Assembly: GCA_902576785.1 (NCBI GenBank)
Contig: CACGWC010000006.1
Location: 19,002 to 83,001, forward strand
DNA length: 64,000 nucleotides
Source: an uncultured Pelagibacteraceae bacterium
GTDB lineage: Bacteria; Pseudomonadota; Alphaproteobacteria; Pelagibacterales; Pelagibacteraceae
Direction: 5' to 3'
The notes beneath the pieces were generated by a model. That model searched no databases. It was given only the letters and a program-made list of their open reading frames with translations, and was not told the origin of the DNA. Positions 37,063 to 44,521 of the stretch are shown here, in pieces. Positions within the stretch are counted from its first letter, which is position 1. Each line of letters starts with the position of its first letter. The position numbers and the translations under genes are program-made.

Positions 37063-37911
37063 ATGAAAGCGATATTTTTAAATTTATCTGCATGGATGGT
37101 TTTGCCCTTTATGGATGCCATTGCAAAATACTTATCTTCGGATTTATCTTTTTTTCAAATAACGTGGGCTAGATATTTTTTTACAGTTGTATTCACAACT
37201 TTTTTTATGTTTTTATTTTTTAGAGAGCAATTGAAGTTTTCTCAAAATATCAAATTACAAATAATTAGAGGTTTGTCATTATTTTTTGCAAATATATGTT
37301 TTTTTTACTCCATTTCTGTAATTTCAATGGCAAAAGCGTTAACATTGGCATTCGTTGCTCCATTGGTCACAACTGCTCTTTCTCCATTTTTACTTAACGA
37401 AAAAGTCGGATATAGAAGGTGGACTGCTGTATTAGTCGGTTTTTTTGGTATTTTAGTTGTCATAAGACCTGGAATTATAGAGATTAATCTTGCTAGTATA
37501 GCAGCTGTTGGAACAGGCTGTTTTTACGGATTTTATCTAATAATAACTCGAAGATTACATTCAACAGATAGTCCCTTACTCACATTACTGATTACGGGCG
37601 TAGTAGGGGCCATTATCGCGTCTTTTTTTGTTCCTATTGTTTGGATTAATCCTACTTTAATTCAATGGTCTTGGATGGCTCTAATGGGTATATTTGCCTG
37701 TTTAGGCCATATATTAATCATATTGTCTCTCCGTTACGCTGATGCTTCAAAATTAGCACCATTTGGTTATTTTGAGATAATTACTAACCTTATTTTAGGG
37801 TATTATGTGTTTTCGGATTTTCCTGATAAATATGTTTTTATTGGACTTTTCATAATAGTTTCATCTGGGTTATATGTTTTTAAAAGAGAATATTATCATA
37901 AACATAGGTAA
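37063..37911 (+). CDS. EamA/DMT-family transporter
   Basis: 282 residues with ten predicted membrane helices in two EamA repeats. The first repeat contains FFQITWARYFFTVVF and VAPLVTTALSPFLLNEKVGYRRW followed by VGFFGILVVIRPG, the usual repeat end. The second repeat closes near SGLYVFKRE. Family members move amino acids, metabolites or S-adenosylmethionine. The substrate cannot be read from the sequence. It starts directly after the AEC gene and is the last gene before a long gap. Confidence 0.88.
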   Translation: MKAIFLNLSAWMVLPFMDAIAKYLSSDLSFFQITWARYFFTVVFTTFFMFLFFREQLKFSQNIKLQIIRGLSLFFANICFFYSISVISMAKALTLAFVAPLVTTALSPFLLNEKVGYRRWTAVLVGFFGILVVIRPGIIEINLASIAAVGTGCFYGFYLIITRRLHSTDSPLLTLLITGVVGAIIASFFVPIVWINPTLIQWSWMALMGIFACLGHILIILSLRYADASKLAPFGYFEIITNLILGYYVFSDFPDKYVFIGLFIIVSSGLYVFKREYYHKHR

Positions 37912-38442
37912 AGATATATTTACTATATATTAATATAATACTTTAATTAATTGCTGTAAACCATTGTATTTATTGAATTTAATATAATATCTAAAAAGTA
38001 GTTTTATTTATATAAAATACAAAATAATGAAATAAATTAGAAAATTTTCAATTAAATCAGCTTTGGTAACTTAAAATAAATAATAAATATGCAGTTATTT
38101 GAACTCTAAAAAATAGATATTAAAATTGGATTATGAAATAGGGAACAATAATTCAATAAAATCAATAATTATTAGGAAATTTTAGAGCAGAGCTATTGAT
38201 AATGAAAGCTCAGTTTTAATTTGATATCGAAATTCCTTAATATTGATTGATATAAATATACAAAAAAATAATAATTTTCTTAATAATTAGCTAAGTAATG
38301 CAATTTATGAATATAGCGTTTAATGCCCCAAATATAGGGCTTATTTAGAGATTTCAATTTAAAAGCTGCAACCAATAGGGGAAATTGAAATTGTAATACT
38401 AAATATTGTTAAAATTAAAAAAAACGTTGGTATTGCTAGCTT
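37912..38442. other. 531-base AT-rich gap with no recognised gene
   Basis: All frames are broken and no tRNA or conserved RNA was recognised. The only structure I see is a small hairpin GCCC-N8-GGGC at 38325-38340 near the end of the minus-strand ogt gene, which could be a weak terminator. Such a length of unassigned DNA stands out in this tightly packed window and lies at the edge of the integrase region. Confidence 0.6.
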
Positions 38443-38718
38443 TTAGAGCAAAATTCCTTCAGATTCGAGTAGTTTTTTCTTGGTTTTTATACCACCTTTG
38501 CCAGAATATCCTCCAAGAGATCCGTCGGACCTGATTACTCTATGACAAGGGATTTTAGGAGCATATGGGTTTTTTCCAATAGCATTAGCTACAGCTCTAA
38601 CAGCTTTAGGCTTATTAATTCCCTTTGCAACGTCAGAATAGGTTAAAACACTACCTTTTTGAATTTTTTTTAAATATTTCCAGACTTTAATTTGAAATTT
38701 TGTACCTTTAAGGATCAT
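38443..38718 (-). CDS. ogt: Methylated-DNA--protein cysteine methyltransferase, DNA-binding domain only
   Basis: 91-residue protein made only of the C-terminal DNA-binding/alkyl-acceptor domain of MGMT. FQIKVWKYLKKIQKGSVLTYSDVA and AVRAVANAIGKNP lead to the acceptor Cys58 in IPCHRVI, then SDGSLGGYSGKGG. The usual N-terminal domain of ~70-80 residues is absent. The cysteine is kept, so it is not an ATL protein. The frame stays open upstream to 38811, but that part runs through a terminator and structured RNA, so the ATG at 38716-38718 is chosen. Confidence 0.85.
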   Translation of the reverse strand: MILKGTKFQIKVWKYLKKIQKGSVLTYSDVAKGINKPKAVRAVANAIGKNPYAPKIPCHRVIRSDGSLGGYSGKGGIKTKKKLLESEGILL

Positions 38719-38720
38719 AT

Positions 38721-38766
38721 AAAAAAAAACCCTGTATCTCTGCACCCTTTCAGGTACAAAGATCAG
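38721..38766 (-). terminator. Rho-independent terminator of the structured RNA
   Basis: On the minus strand a 12-bp stem (ATCTTTGTACCT / GGGTGCAGAGAT) closes a GAAA tetraloop. It is extended by CTG/CAG across a bulged A and is followed by GG and nine T residues at 38721-38729. Three of the 12 pairs are G-U on this strand and would be C-A mismatches on the plus strand, which fixes the orientation. It stops three bases before the ogt ATG. Confidence 0.8.
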
Positions 38767-38915
38767 TAGTTTTTGGCACGTCGTTGTATGCGCTACCGCC
38801 ATGCCTTCCACCCCGCAATTTTAGCGCTACTCTGCGTGGTTTTCTGCCCTCTGGGCTTGAATCTCTCGATTTTTCCCCAGATGGTCAGTTAAGAGTTGCC
38901 TCTTAATTCATTTAA
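38721..38915 (-). ncRNA. Candidate structured RNA of unknown class
   Basis: About 195 bases, clearly GC-richer than the surroundings, with a series of hairpins on the minus strand. TTAAGAG-GCAA-CTCTTAA lies at 38889-38906 (GNRA loop); a 6-bp stem pairs 38850-38855 with 38876-38881; CCACGCA pairs with TGC-GTGG around 38808-38839; GGCATG/CGTGCC pairs 38800-38805 with 38775-38780; then comes the terminator hairpin with a GAAA loop. G-U pairs favour the minus strand in two stems. It did not match tmRNA, RNase P RNA, SRP RNA or 6S RNA by eye. The 5' end is estimated; a possible -10 (TATGAT) is the complement of 38922-38927. Confidence 0.65.
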
Positions 38916-39000
38916 GAGATTATCATAGTGCAAATATGATTAGTATCACTTTATAGTTGATTATTAAGGGTTTTTAACAGCTGTGAATAGCGTTAACAAA

Positions 39001-39180
39001 TTATCTAGGTCCAACGAAAATTAGAATAAAATAAGATAAATAGAAAATTATTGTTAAAACAGACAAAAAATATACTTCTAATGATTTTCCATTTTTTTTG
39101 TAAACTAAATAACTCAATATAGTTAAACCTAAAGATATAATTAAAAAATAGCTTGTAGGAACTTCACCATCTATAGTCAT
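39001..39180 (-). CDS. Predicted 59-residue membrane protein
   Basis: A complete ATG-to-TAA frame starting MTIDGEVPTSYF and ending FILIFVGPR. Two hydrophobic helices at about 11-27 and 38-56 are joined by a short loop, YKKNGKSLEV. The amphipathic layout, with positive residues in the loop and at the end, argues for a real small membrane protein rather than chance. No family was recognised. It lies between the structured RNA and the divergent integrase promoter. Confidence 0.5.
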   Translation of the reverse strand: MTIDGEVPTSYFLIISLGLTILSYLVYKKNGKSLEVYFLSVLTIIFYLSYFILIFVGPR

Positions 39181-39201
39181 AAAATTTTTGTTTTAATTCA
39201 T

Positions 39202-39230
39202 TTGACATTTAAAATCACTTAATATATTAT
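39202..39230 (+). promoter_or_regulatory. Near-consensus promoter of the integrase gene
   Basis: TTGACA at 39202-39207, a 17-base spacer and TATTAT at 39225-39230 give one of the two best sigma-70-type matches I noticed in the window. Transcription should begin near 39237, about 27 bases before the integrase ATG. Confidence 0.7.
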
Positions 39231-39233
39231 TAA

Positions 39234-39252
39234 TGATAATTAATTGTTATCA
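39234..39252. promoter_or_regulatory. Inverted repeat at the integrase transcription start (operator candidate)
   Basis: TGATAA and TTATCA are separated by seven AT bases, and the repeat lies exactly over the predicted transcription start of the integrase gene. A bound dimer would block the promoter. Self-regulation or control by a host factor is inferred from position only. Confidence 0.5.
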
Positions 39253-39263
39253 ATAGTAATTAT

Positions 39264-40217
39264 ATGAATGAACTGACAACAGACCTAAAATCGCTTCATG
39301 AGGCAACTTTAAATAACCTTAAAAGCTCAAAGGCAAATAACACTTTAAGAGCTTATAAATCTGACTTTAAAGATTTTGGAGCTTTTTGTGCTAAGCATGG
39401 ATTAGATTCATTACCATCAGAGCCAAAAATAGTTTCCTTATACCTAACCCATCTATCTAAAAACTCAAAAATAAGTACTTTAAGACGTAGATTAGTATCA
39501 ATAAGCATGGTTCATAAGCTTAAAGGACATTACTTAGACACAAAACATCCAATCATCGTTGAAAATTTAATGGGAATAAGAAGGGTCAAAGGAAGTATTC
39601 AGAAAGGTAAAAAACCGTTATTAATCAATCATTTAAAAACAATTATTAATGTAATAAATGAACAAAAAACTTACGAAATAAAAAAACTAAGAGATAAATC
39701 AATAATCTTAATTGGCTTTGGAGGAGGCTTTAGAAGAACTGAGCTCATTTCAATTGATCATGAGGATTTAGAATTTGTTCCTGAGGGCCTAAAGATCACT
39801 GTTAAAAGATCAAAAACTGACCAATTCGGAGAAGGAATGACTAAAGGGCTACCCTATTTCGATAATAAAATTTACTGTCCTGTTACAAATCTAAAAAAAT
39901 GGTTAGAAATTTCTAAAATTAAGTCTGGACCTATTTTTAGAAGATTTTCTAAAGGTTTATCATTAACAGACAAAAGATTAACCGACCAATCTGTAGTTTT
40001 ATTAATGAAAGACTATTTAAAGTTAGCAGGTATCGAAAACAAAAATTTTTCAGGTCATAGTTTAAGGTCGGGTTTTGCAACAGTGGCTGCTGATTCTGGT
40101 GCTGATGAGCGAAGCATAATGGCTATGACAGGTCATAAAACGACTCAAATGGTTAGAAGATATATTAGAGAAGTAAATATATTTAAAAATAATGCATTAA
40201 ATAAAATTAAATTATAA
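39264..40217 (+). CDS. Tyrosine recombinase/phage-type integrase
   Basis: 317-residue site-specific recombinase. A SAM-like core-binding domain covers about 1-110 (TLRAYKSDFKDFGAFCAKHG). The catalytic domain carries Arg158 (FRRTEL), Lys in the KRSKTDQFGEG beta-hairpin, His265-x-x-Arg268 (SGHSLRSG), His291 (TGHKT) and the nucleophile Tyr300 (VRRYIREV), so it appears active. It is unlike XerC/XerD in its N-terminus and is probably of mobile element origin. No other phage gene, transposase or clear att repeat was found beside it. Confidence 0.92.
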   Translation: MNELTTDLKSLHEATLNNLKSSKANNTLRAYKSDFKDFGAFCAKHGLDSLPSEPKIVSLYLTHLSKNSKISTLRRRLVSISMVHKLKGHYLDTKHPIIVENLMGIRRVKGSIQKGKKPLLINHLKTIINVINEQKTYEIKKLRDKSIILIGFGGGFRRTELISIDHEDLEFVPEGLKITVKRSKTDQFGEGMTKGLPYFDNKIYCPVTNLKKWLEISKIKSGPIFRRFSKGLSLTDKRLTDQSVVLLMKDYLKLAGIENKNFSGHSLRSGFATVAADSGADERSIMAMTGHKTTQMVRRYIREVNIFKNNALNKIKL

Positions 40218-40222
40218 TAATA

Positions 40223-41260
40223 TTAAATTAGCTCATATCTGTATCTATCAATTTTTTTTGAAATATAATTATTCGTTAAGTAAAAATGTTTATAAATCGT
40301 TTTTTGTAATGATTTTTTTAAAGTTTCATTTTTAATAAGTTTTTCGATTGAATTTTCAATATTTTTAACTTTTAAAGATTTTATCTTCAGAGCTTTTGGA
40401 GATGCCTCACTAAGTCCACCTTTATCTGTAATAATTACAGCACATCCTGCACTTGAAGCTTCTAAAGCAGTTCTTCCAAAGGGTTCATCCCATCGAGAGC
40501 AAACAACTGAAATATCTGATTTTACAAACCATCTTGTTACAGTATTATATTTTTGAAAACCTAAAATTTTCAAATTTTTGTGTTCAAAAATGTGATTTTC
40601 TCTAGGTTCATCACCAATAACAACGGCTTTCCAATAAGGATTATTATTTAATACATTTATAATAGCCTTTCCAAATAAATCATAACCTTTAGAGGAATTT
40701 AATCTACCAACAAACAAAATTATTTTTTTTTTATTTTTAAAATTAATTATTTTTTTACTTGTTGATTGATTAATAACTTCAAGTTTATTCGTATTGTATT
40801 TTTTATTTAAACCTTTCATAAATTTATTTAGAGTCCAATTACTATTAAATATTATTTTTTTTGTTTTGTTATATATATTAATTCTTTCCTTCACTGTTTT
40901 CGATGATTTCATTTCTAGTGGATTATTATGAAAATATAGAACGATATTATTATTTATATCATAAATAGAATTTATATAATCCGGTCTATTATGTATTTCT
41001 ATTAAATTTGATTTTTTTATTTTTTCAATATCCAGAAATTTTTTTACATATGCTTTACTACTGCTTCTGAAGAATATTTTCGAAAAATTTAAATTAGTAT
41101 AATTAGGTAATAATTTTTTTTTAAAAGATGTATTACCATATACTTGAATATTTTTTTTGTATTTACTTAGTTTGATTGTATCGTTTAAAAAAAGGGAAAC
41201 TGCACCTGCATAATTTGGGGTAAAATTTTCTTTGTAAGGAAGTAGAATTGAGATTTTCAT
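40223..41260 (-). CDS. Glycosyltransferase family 4-like protein
   Basis: 345 residues, GT-B fold. The N-terminal half opens with MKISILLPYKENFTPNYAGA, and KKIILFVGRLNSSKGYDLFGKAI marks the start of the C-terminal Rossmann domain. The E-x7-E motif is DEPFGRTALEASSAGCAVI, and WKAVVIGDEP precedes it. Likely transfers a sugar in cell-surface polysaccharide or lipopolysaccharide synthesis. It is a single gene, not in a surface cluster, and lies next to the integrase, so it may be cargo. Confidence 0.85.
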   Translation of the reverse strand: MKISILLPYKENFTPNYAGAVSLFLNDTIKLSKYKKNIQVYGNTSFKKKLLPNYTNLNFSKIFFRSSSKAYVKKFLDIEKIKKSNLIEIHNRPDYINSIYDINNNIVLYFHNNPLEMKSSKTVKERINIYNKTKKIIFNSNWTLNKFMKGLNKKYNTNKLEVINQSTSKKIINFKNKKKIILFVGRLNSSKGYDLFGKAIINVLNNNPYWKAVVIGDEPRENHIFEHKNLKILGFQKYNTVTRWFVKSDISVVCSRWDEPFGRTALEASSAGCAVIITDKGGLSEASPKALKIKSLKVKNIENSIEKLIKNETLKKSLQKTIYKHFYLTNNYISKKIDRYRYELI

Positions 41261-41512
41261 TTATAAATAATTAGATTTTATTTTATTTCTAAGTTTATAG
41301 TTTTTTTTAAGTTTGTATTCCTCACTCATTGCCTTAGATTTTGAATCATAACTAATACTATAGGCCAATATCCATTTTCTACCTCTAGTAAATTTTGCTC
41401 CTTTCGAAGCATTATGTTTTGCCAATCTTTTCTTTAAATTGTTAGTATATCCAACGTAACTAAGATATTTCTGTTTATTTTTAGATATGATTAAATAAAC
41501 AAAGTATTTCAT
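41261..41512 (-). CDS. GIY-YIG domain protein (UPF0213/YhbQ-like)
   Basis: 83-residue single-domain protein. FVYLIISKNKQKYLSYVGYTNNLKKRLAKHN holds the GIY-YIG tyrosines (as VYL and VGY) and the catalytic arginine, and SEEYKLKK holds the conserved glutamate. Small stand-alone members are putative nucleases with no settled role. It ends one codon before the glycosyltransferase start and begins two bases from the tRNA-Glu 3' end. Confidence 0.88.
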   Translation of the reverse strand: MKYFVYLIISKNKQKYLSYVGYTNNLKKRLAKHNASKGAKFTRGRKWILAYSISYDSKSKAMSEEYKLKKNYKLRNKIKSNYL

Positions 41513-41514
41513 TA

Positions 41515-41589
41515 TGGCGGTCCCTAGGGGAATCGAACCCCTCTTTCATGGATGAAAACCATGTGTCCTAACCGATAGACGAAGGGACC
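41515..41589 (-). tRNA. tRNA-Glu(TTC)
   Basis: On the minus strand, acceptor GGTCCCT pairs with AGGGACC, followed by discriminator G and an encoded CCA. The anticodon loop TTTTCAT gives anticodon TTC. The T-arm reads GGGGTTCGATTCCCC. The 3' end faces the GIY-YIG, glycosyltransferase and integrase block, a common arrangement for integration at a tRNA gene. Confidence 0.97.
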
Positions 41590-41624
41590 AGTGATGGAGT
41601 TTCTATTGCAATTATTAAAAATAA

Positions 41625-42569
41625 TCAAGCTATAGCTTCCTCACTTTTTATAATTTCTATTGAAGATTCTTTGTGTGTGACAAGAGTTTCTGTAATAAAT
41701 TTTGTTTTTTCTTTTTTTATAGCTGCCACCATTTCAGTACTGGTAATACCTGTCGCACAAAAAATACTATCGCCTTTAACTATTTCATTTAATTCATATT
41801 TTTTATTTAGGTCAGATATTCCCATTTTTTTAGCTCTAGCTTTATCTTGATCAGTTTCAAATAAAAATCTTCCCTGAAATTTACAACCATAAGCATCCAA
41901 TGCTGCTGCAGAGATTACTCCTTCAGGACCCCCTCCAATACCTAAAAATAAGTCTATATTATACTTATTTTTAGTAACCAAGAGAGCGCCACAAATATCA
42001 CCATCTGAAATTAATTTTAAATTTACATTTAAAGATTTTAATTCTTCTATAATCCCTTTATGTCTTGGTCTATCAAGCATACATACTGTTAATTCATTAA
42101 TATTTTTGTTTTTGGCTTCTGCAATATTAGAAATATTTTTTTTTATAGGATAATCTAAGTCTGTTGCATCAAATGGAATATCTTTACCTACTGCAATTTT
42201 ATTCATATATGTTTCTGGTGCATTAAATAAATTTCCTTTTTCTGAAATTGCTAACACTGATATGGCTCCTGGAATATTTTTTGCAGCAAAATTTGTTCCT
42301 TCAAGTGGATCAACCGCTATATCAAGGTTTGGTCCATTACCTTTTCCCAATTTTTCACCTATATATAACATTGGTGCTTCATCCAGTTCACCCTCACCTA
42401 TCACTACTTCTCCGTTAATTTCTAAATTATTTAAATCATTTCTCATTGAGTCTGTTGCCGCTTTGTCAGCTATTTTTTTATTTCCTTTGCCAAGAAATTG
42501 ATAACAATTTATTGCAGCTCTAGAAGTAACTTTTACAAGTTTATTAATTAGATCTTTATTTAAAGACAT
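41625..42569 (-). CDS. glpX: Class II fructose-1,6-bisphosphatase
   Basis: Gluconeogenic phosphatase, 314 residues. The metal/phosphate site is seen in GKGNKKIADKAATDSMRNDL, VVIGEGELDEAPMLYIGE and DIAVDPLEGTNFAAKNIPGA; SDGDICGALLV and LGIGGGPEGVISAAAL follow. The gene's stop overlaps nothing; it begins one base inside the transporter gene upstream, so the two are probably co-transcribed. Confidence 0.95.
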   Translation of the reverse strand: MSLNKDLINKLVKVTSRAAINCYQFLGKGNKKIADKAATDSMRNDLNNLEINGEVVIGEGELDEAPMLYIGEKLGKGNGPNLDIAVDPLEGTNFAAKNIPGAISVLAISEKGNLFNAPETYMNKIAVGKDIPFDATDLDYPIKKNISNIAEAKNKNINELTVCMLDRPRHKGIIEELKSLNVNLKLISDGDICGALLVTKNKYNIDLFLGIGGGPEGVISAAALDAYGCKFQGRFLFETDQDKARAKKMGISDLNKKYELNEIVKGDSIFCATGITSTEMVAAIKKEKTKFITETLVTHKESSIEIIKSEEAIA

Positions 42570-43567
42570 TAAATATTTTCAAAAGTAGATTCTTCTGAAT
42601 TATATTTCAATCTAGCTTCAAATTCACTTAATCTTTTCCAAACTGAAATCAATTCTACTATTGTAGACCAGCTTCTAACTAAATATTGTAATGAATTTTC
42701 AACCCTACCAAAGGCTCTGGTTATTTGTTGAACGAAACCTAATGTAATTGCACCAGATACTATAGTTGGTGCTAAAGCTAAATATGGTACTATAACCATG
42801 CCTTGGAAATAACTCCACTTGACTGCATTAAAATATAAATAGTGAAAATATGATTTATAGTGAATACCTCTCACTCTATCATACAATTGACCTATAGTTG
42901 GCGGAGCAGCCCTTATAGGATCATCTTCTCCATGAACTAATTCTTTTCTATAACCAGCTTCTTCTTTTTGGATATCATATTCAATACCTGGCAATTTTAT
43001 ACCTACAGCTGCCAATAAAACTGTTCCACCAAGTGCAGATATTATCGCAACCCAAACTAAGGCATGATCAACCTCACCAATCCATGGAAGAACATCGACT
43101 TGTTTAGATAATCCCCATAATATTGGTAAAAAGGCTACTAGTGTCATTATACTATCTAAAAGTCCAACACCAAGACCTTCCATTATTCTTGCAAATTTTA
43201 AAGTGTCTTCTTGAACTCTCTGTGAAGCTCCTTCTGTTAGACGAGCTTTTAACCATTGAGAATGATAATATTCAGCCATTGAAGTTCTCCACCTAAATAC
43301 CCAATGAGATACAAAAAATCCTGTTATAATTGCTATTATAATCCAAAGACCTGCAACCTTTGCAAATGTAAACAAATATCCAATAAACTCAGTTTCTGTG
43401 ACTGAACCAGGTTCTGTTAAAGCTTTTTGAAGAGTATCGTAAAATTCACCAAACCATTCATTAATTTTTACATCTAATTGTACTTGATACCAAGTTGAAA
43501 CTAATATGAAGATAGATCCAAATATGCTCCAACCGTACCATCTTTTTTCTGTAAAAAATTTAAACAT
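42569..43567 (-). CDS. SbmA/BacA-like transporter
   Basis: 332-residue inner-membrane protein with about six membrane segments and no ATPase domain. YQVQLDVKINEWFGEFYDTLQKAL, FRWRTSMAEYYHSQWL and the C-terminal RAFGRVENSLQYLVRSWSTIVELISVWKRL are characteristic of the SbmA/BacA (ABC-type exporter-like) family, known from peptide uptake in enterics and rhizobia. The cargo here is unknown. It lies between the NDUFS4-like gene and glpX with one-base overlaps. Confidence 0.87.
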   Translation of the reverse strand: MFKFFTEKRWYGWSIFGSIFILVSTWYQVQLDVKINEWFGEFYDTLQKALTEPGSVTETEFIGYLFTFAKVAGLWIIIAIITGFFVSHWVFRWRTSMAEYYHSQWLKARLTEGASQRVQEDTLKFARIMEGLGVGLLDSIMTLVAFLPILWGLSKQVDVLPWIGEVDHALVWVAIISALGGTVLLAAVGIKLPGIEYDIQKEEAGYRKELVHGEDDPIRAAPPTIGQLYDRVRGIHYKSYFHYLYFNAVKWSYFQGMVIVPYLALAPTIVSGAITLGFVQQITRAFGRVENSLQYLVRSWSTIVELISVWKRLSEFEARLKYNSEESTFENI

Positions 43568-43848
43568 TATTTTGTAAAATTATCAGCGTAAGATTTTAAA
43601 GTAATTTTTCTTTTATTTGGTTCTATTACCTCAAAATTAATATTATTTTTTTTTGCATATTCAATTGCTAATTCTTTTGTGGAAAATTCTAATTTTAATT
43701 CACTATAAGTATCTGTAGAACTCTCCCACCCCATCAAAGGATTAGTACCTGGATCATCGGTAATGTATTCAATAATCCATTTGTCAAATTTCTTCAATCC
43801 TGACTGCATAGCAGTTTTAGATGGTTTATAAATTTTAGCTTTTTTCAT
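43567..43848 (-). CDS. NDUFS4-like NADH dehydrogenase accessory subunit
   Basis: 93-residue relative of the 18-kDa mitochondrial complex I subunit, kept in alphaproteobacteria. The start MKKAKIYKPSKTAMQSG matches the family's xARIYRPxKxAMQSG opening; NPLMGWESSTDTYSELKLEFSTKELAIEYAKKN is the conserved core, and KSYADNF follows. The frame continues upstream through the tRNA-Pro gene to 43896, so the ATG at 43846-43848 is chosen. It is far from any nuo operon in this window. Confidence 0.9.
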   Translation of the reverse strand: MKKAKIYKPSKTAMQSGLKKFDKWIIEYITDDPGTNPLMGWESSTDTYSELKLEFSTKELAIEYAKKNNINFEVIEPNKRKITLKSYADNFTK

Positions 43849-43852
43849 AAAA

Positions 43853-43929
43853 TGGTCGGGGTGGTAGGATTTGAACCTACGGCCCCTTGGTCCCAAACCA
43901 AGTGCGCTACCAGGCTGCGCTACACCCCG
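43853..43929 (-). tRNA. tRNA-Pro(TGG)
   Basis: On the minus strand, acceptor CGGGGTG pairs with CACCCCG, discriminator A, CCA encoded. The anticodon loop TTTGGGA gives anticodon TGG. The T-arm is GTAGGTTCAAATCCTAC. The CCA ends four bases before the NDUFS4-like start codon, so a tRNA-mRNA transcript is likely. Confidence 0.97.
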
Positions 43930-44024
43930 AATTGAGTACTAATACAGTAGATAAAAAAAATTTCAAAGTATATTAATCACTATTTAAAAGGAAATTTTAT
44001 CAAAATTACTATATATAAGTATCT

Positions 44025-44519
44025 ATGATCATTGAATGTCCGGCTTGTTCTAAGAAGTTCAATATTGATGAAAAATTAATTCCAGATGAAGGTAGACTTT
44101 TAAAGTGCGGCAATTGCGATCATACATGGTTTTTTAAAAAGGAAGGAAATATAAAATTAGAGGCTGAAACAAAAAAAATAAATGAAACTGAAGAAAGTAA
44201 ATCAGAGATCAATATTGAGCCAGTTGAAGAACCTATAAAACAAACAAAAAAAATAAGAAAAAAAGTTTCAAAAAAATCTTCAACAAAAGAGAGTACATCA
44301 AAAGAATTAGTGTCTATTGATAAAAGTTCAGTTTCAAGAGAAAACAATATTATTAAAAAAATATTTCTAATTATTATTTCTATTATAGCATTTATATTAC
44401 TTTTAGACACATTTAAAAATCAGATATCTGTAATATTTCCAGGTATATTAAATATGTCAGATAGTTTGTCTCTAGTAATAAATGACTTGAAATTATTTAT
44501 TAAAGATTTACTCAGGTAA
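44025..44519 (+). CDS. Zinc-ribbon membrane protein (MJ0042-type motif)
   Basis: The N-terminal 37 residues form a zinc ribbon: IECPACSKKFNIDE and LLKCGNCDHTWFF, two CxxC pairs in the order of the MJ0042 motif. A charged, lysine/glutamate-rich linker follows at about 40-105. One membrane helix at about 112-130 (IFLIIISIIAFILLLD) precedes a short C-terminal tail. 164 residues. Similar proteins are common in alphaproteobacteria but have no proven role. It lies three bases before nhaA. Confidence 0.8.
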   Translation: MIIECPACSKKFNIDEKLIPDEGRLLKCGNCDHTWFFKKEGNIKLEAETKKINETEESKSEINIEPVEEPIKQTKKIRKKVSKKSSTKESTSKELVSIDKSSVSRENNIIKKIFLIIISIIAFILLLDTFKNQISVIFPGILNMSDSLSLVINDLKLFIKDLLR

Positions 44520-44521
44520 AA

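Noticed and set aside
37912..38442. Possible pseudogene in the long gap
   Set aside because: No protein motif could be recovered in any frame; the region is simply AT-rich with frequent stops.
38719..38811. N-terminal extension of ogt to 38811
   Set aside because: The extra codons cross a poly-T tract, a terminator hairpin and other RNA stems and do not resemble the MGMT N-terminal domain.
38721..38915. Reading the structured block as tmRNA, RNase P RNA, SRP RNA or 6S RNA
   Set aside because: No tag peptide codons with tRNA-like end, no GAGGAAAGTCC-type core, no GGAAG SRP tip and no closing 6S-type long stem were found on either strand.
41515..41589. Attachment site duplicated from the tRNA-Glu 3' end
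   Set aside because: No second copy of the T-arm/acceptor sequence was seen near the integrase or the EamA gene, so no att pair can be claimed.
43849..43896. N-terminal extension of the NDUFS4-like gene
   Set aside because: It lies inside tRNA-Pro; the conserved MKKAKIYKPSK start at 43848 fits the family.
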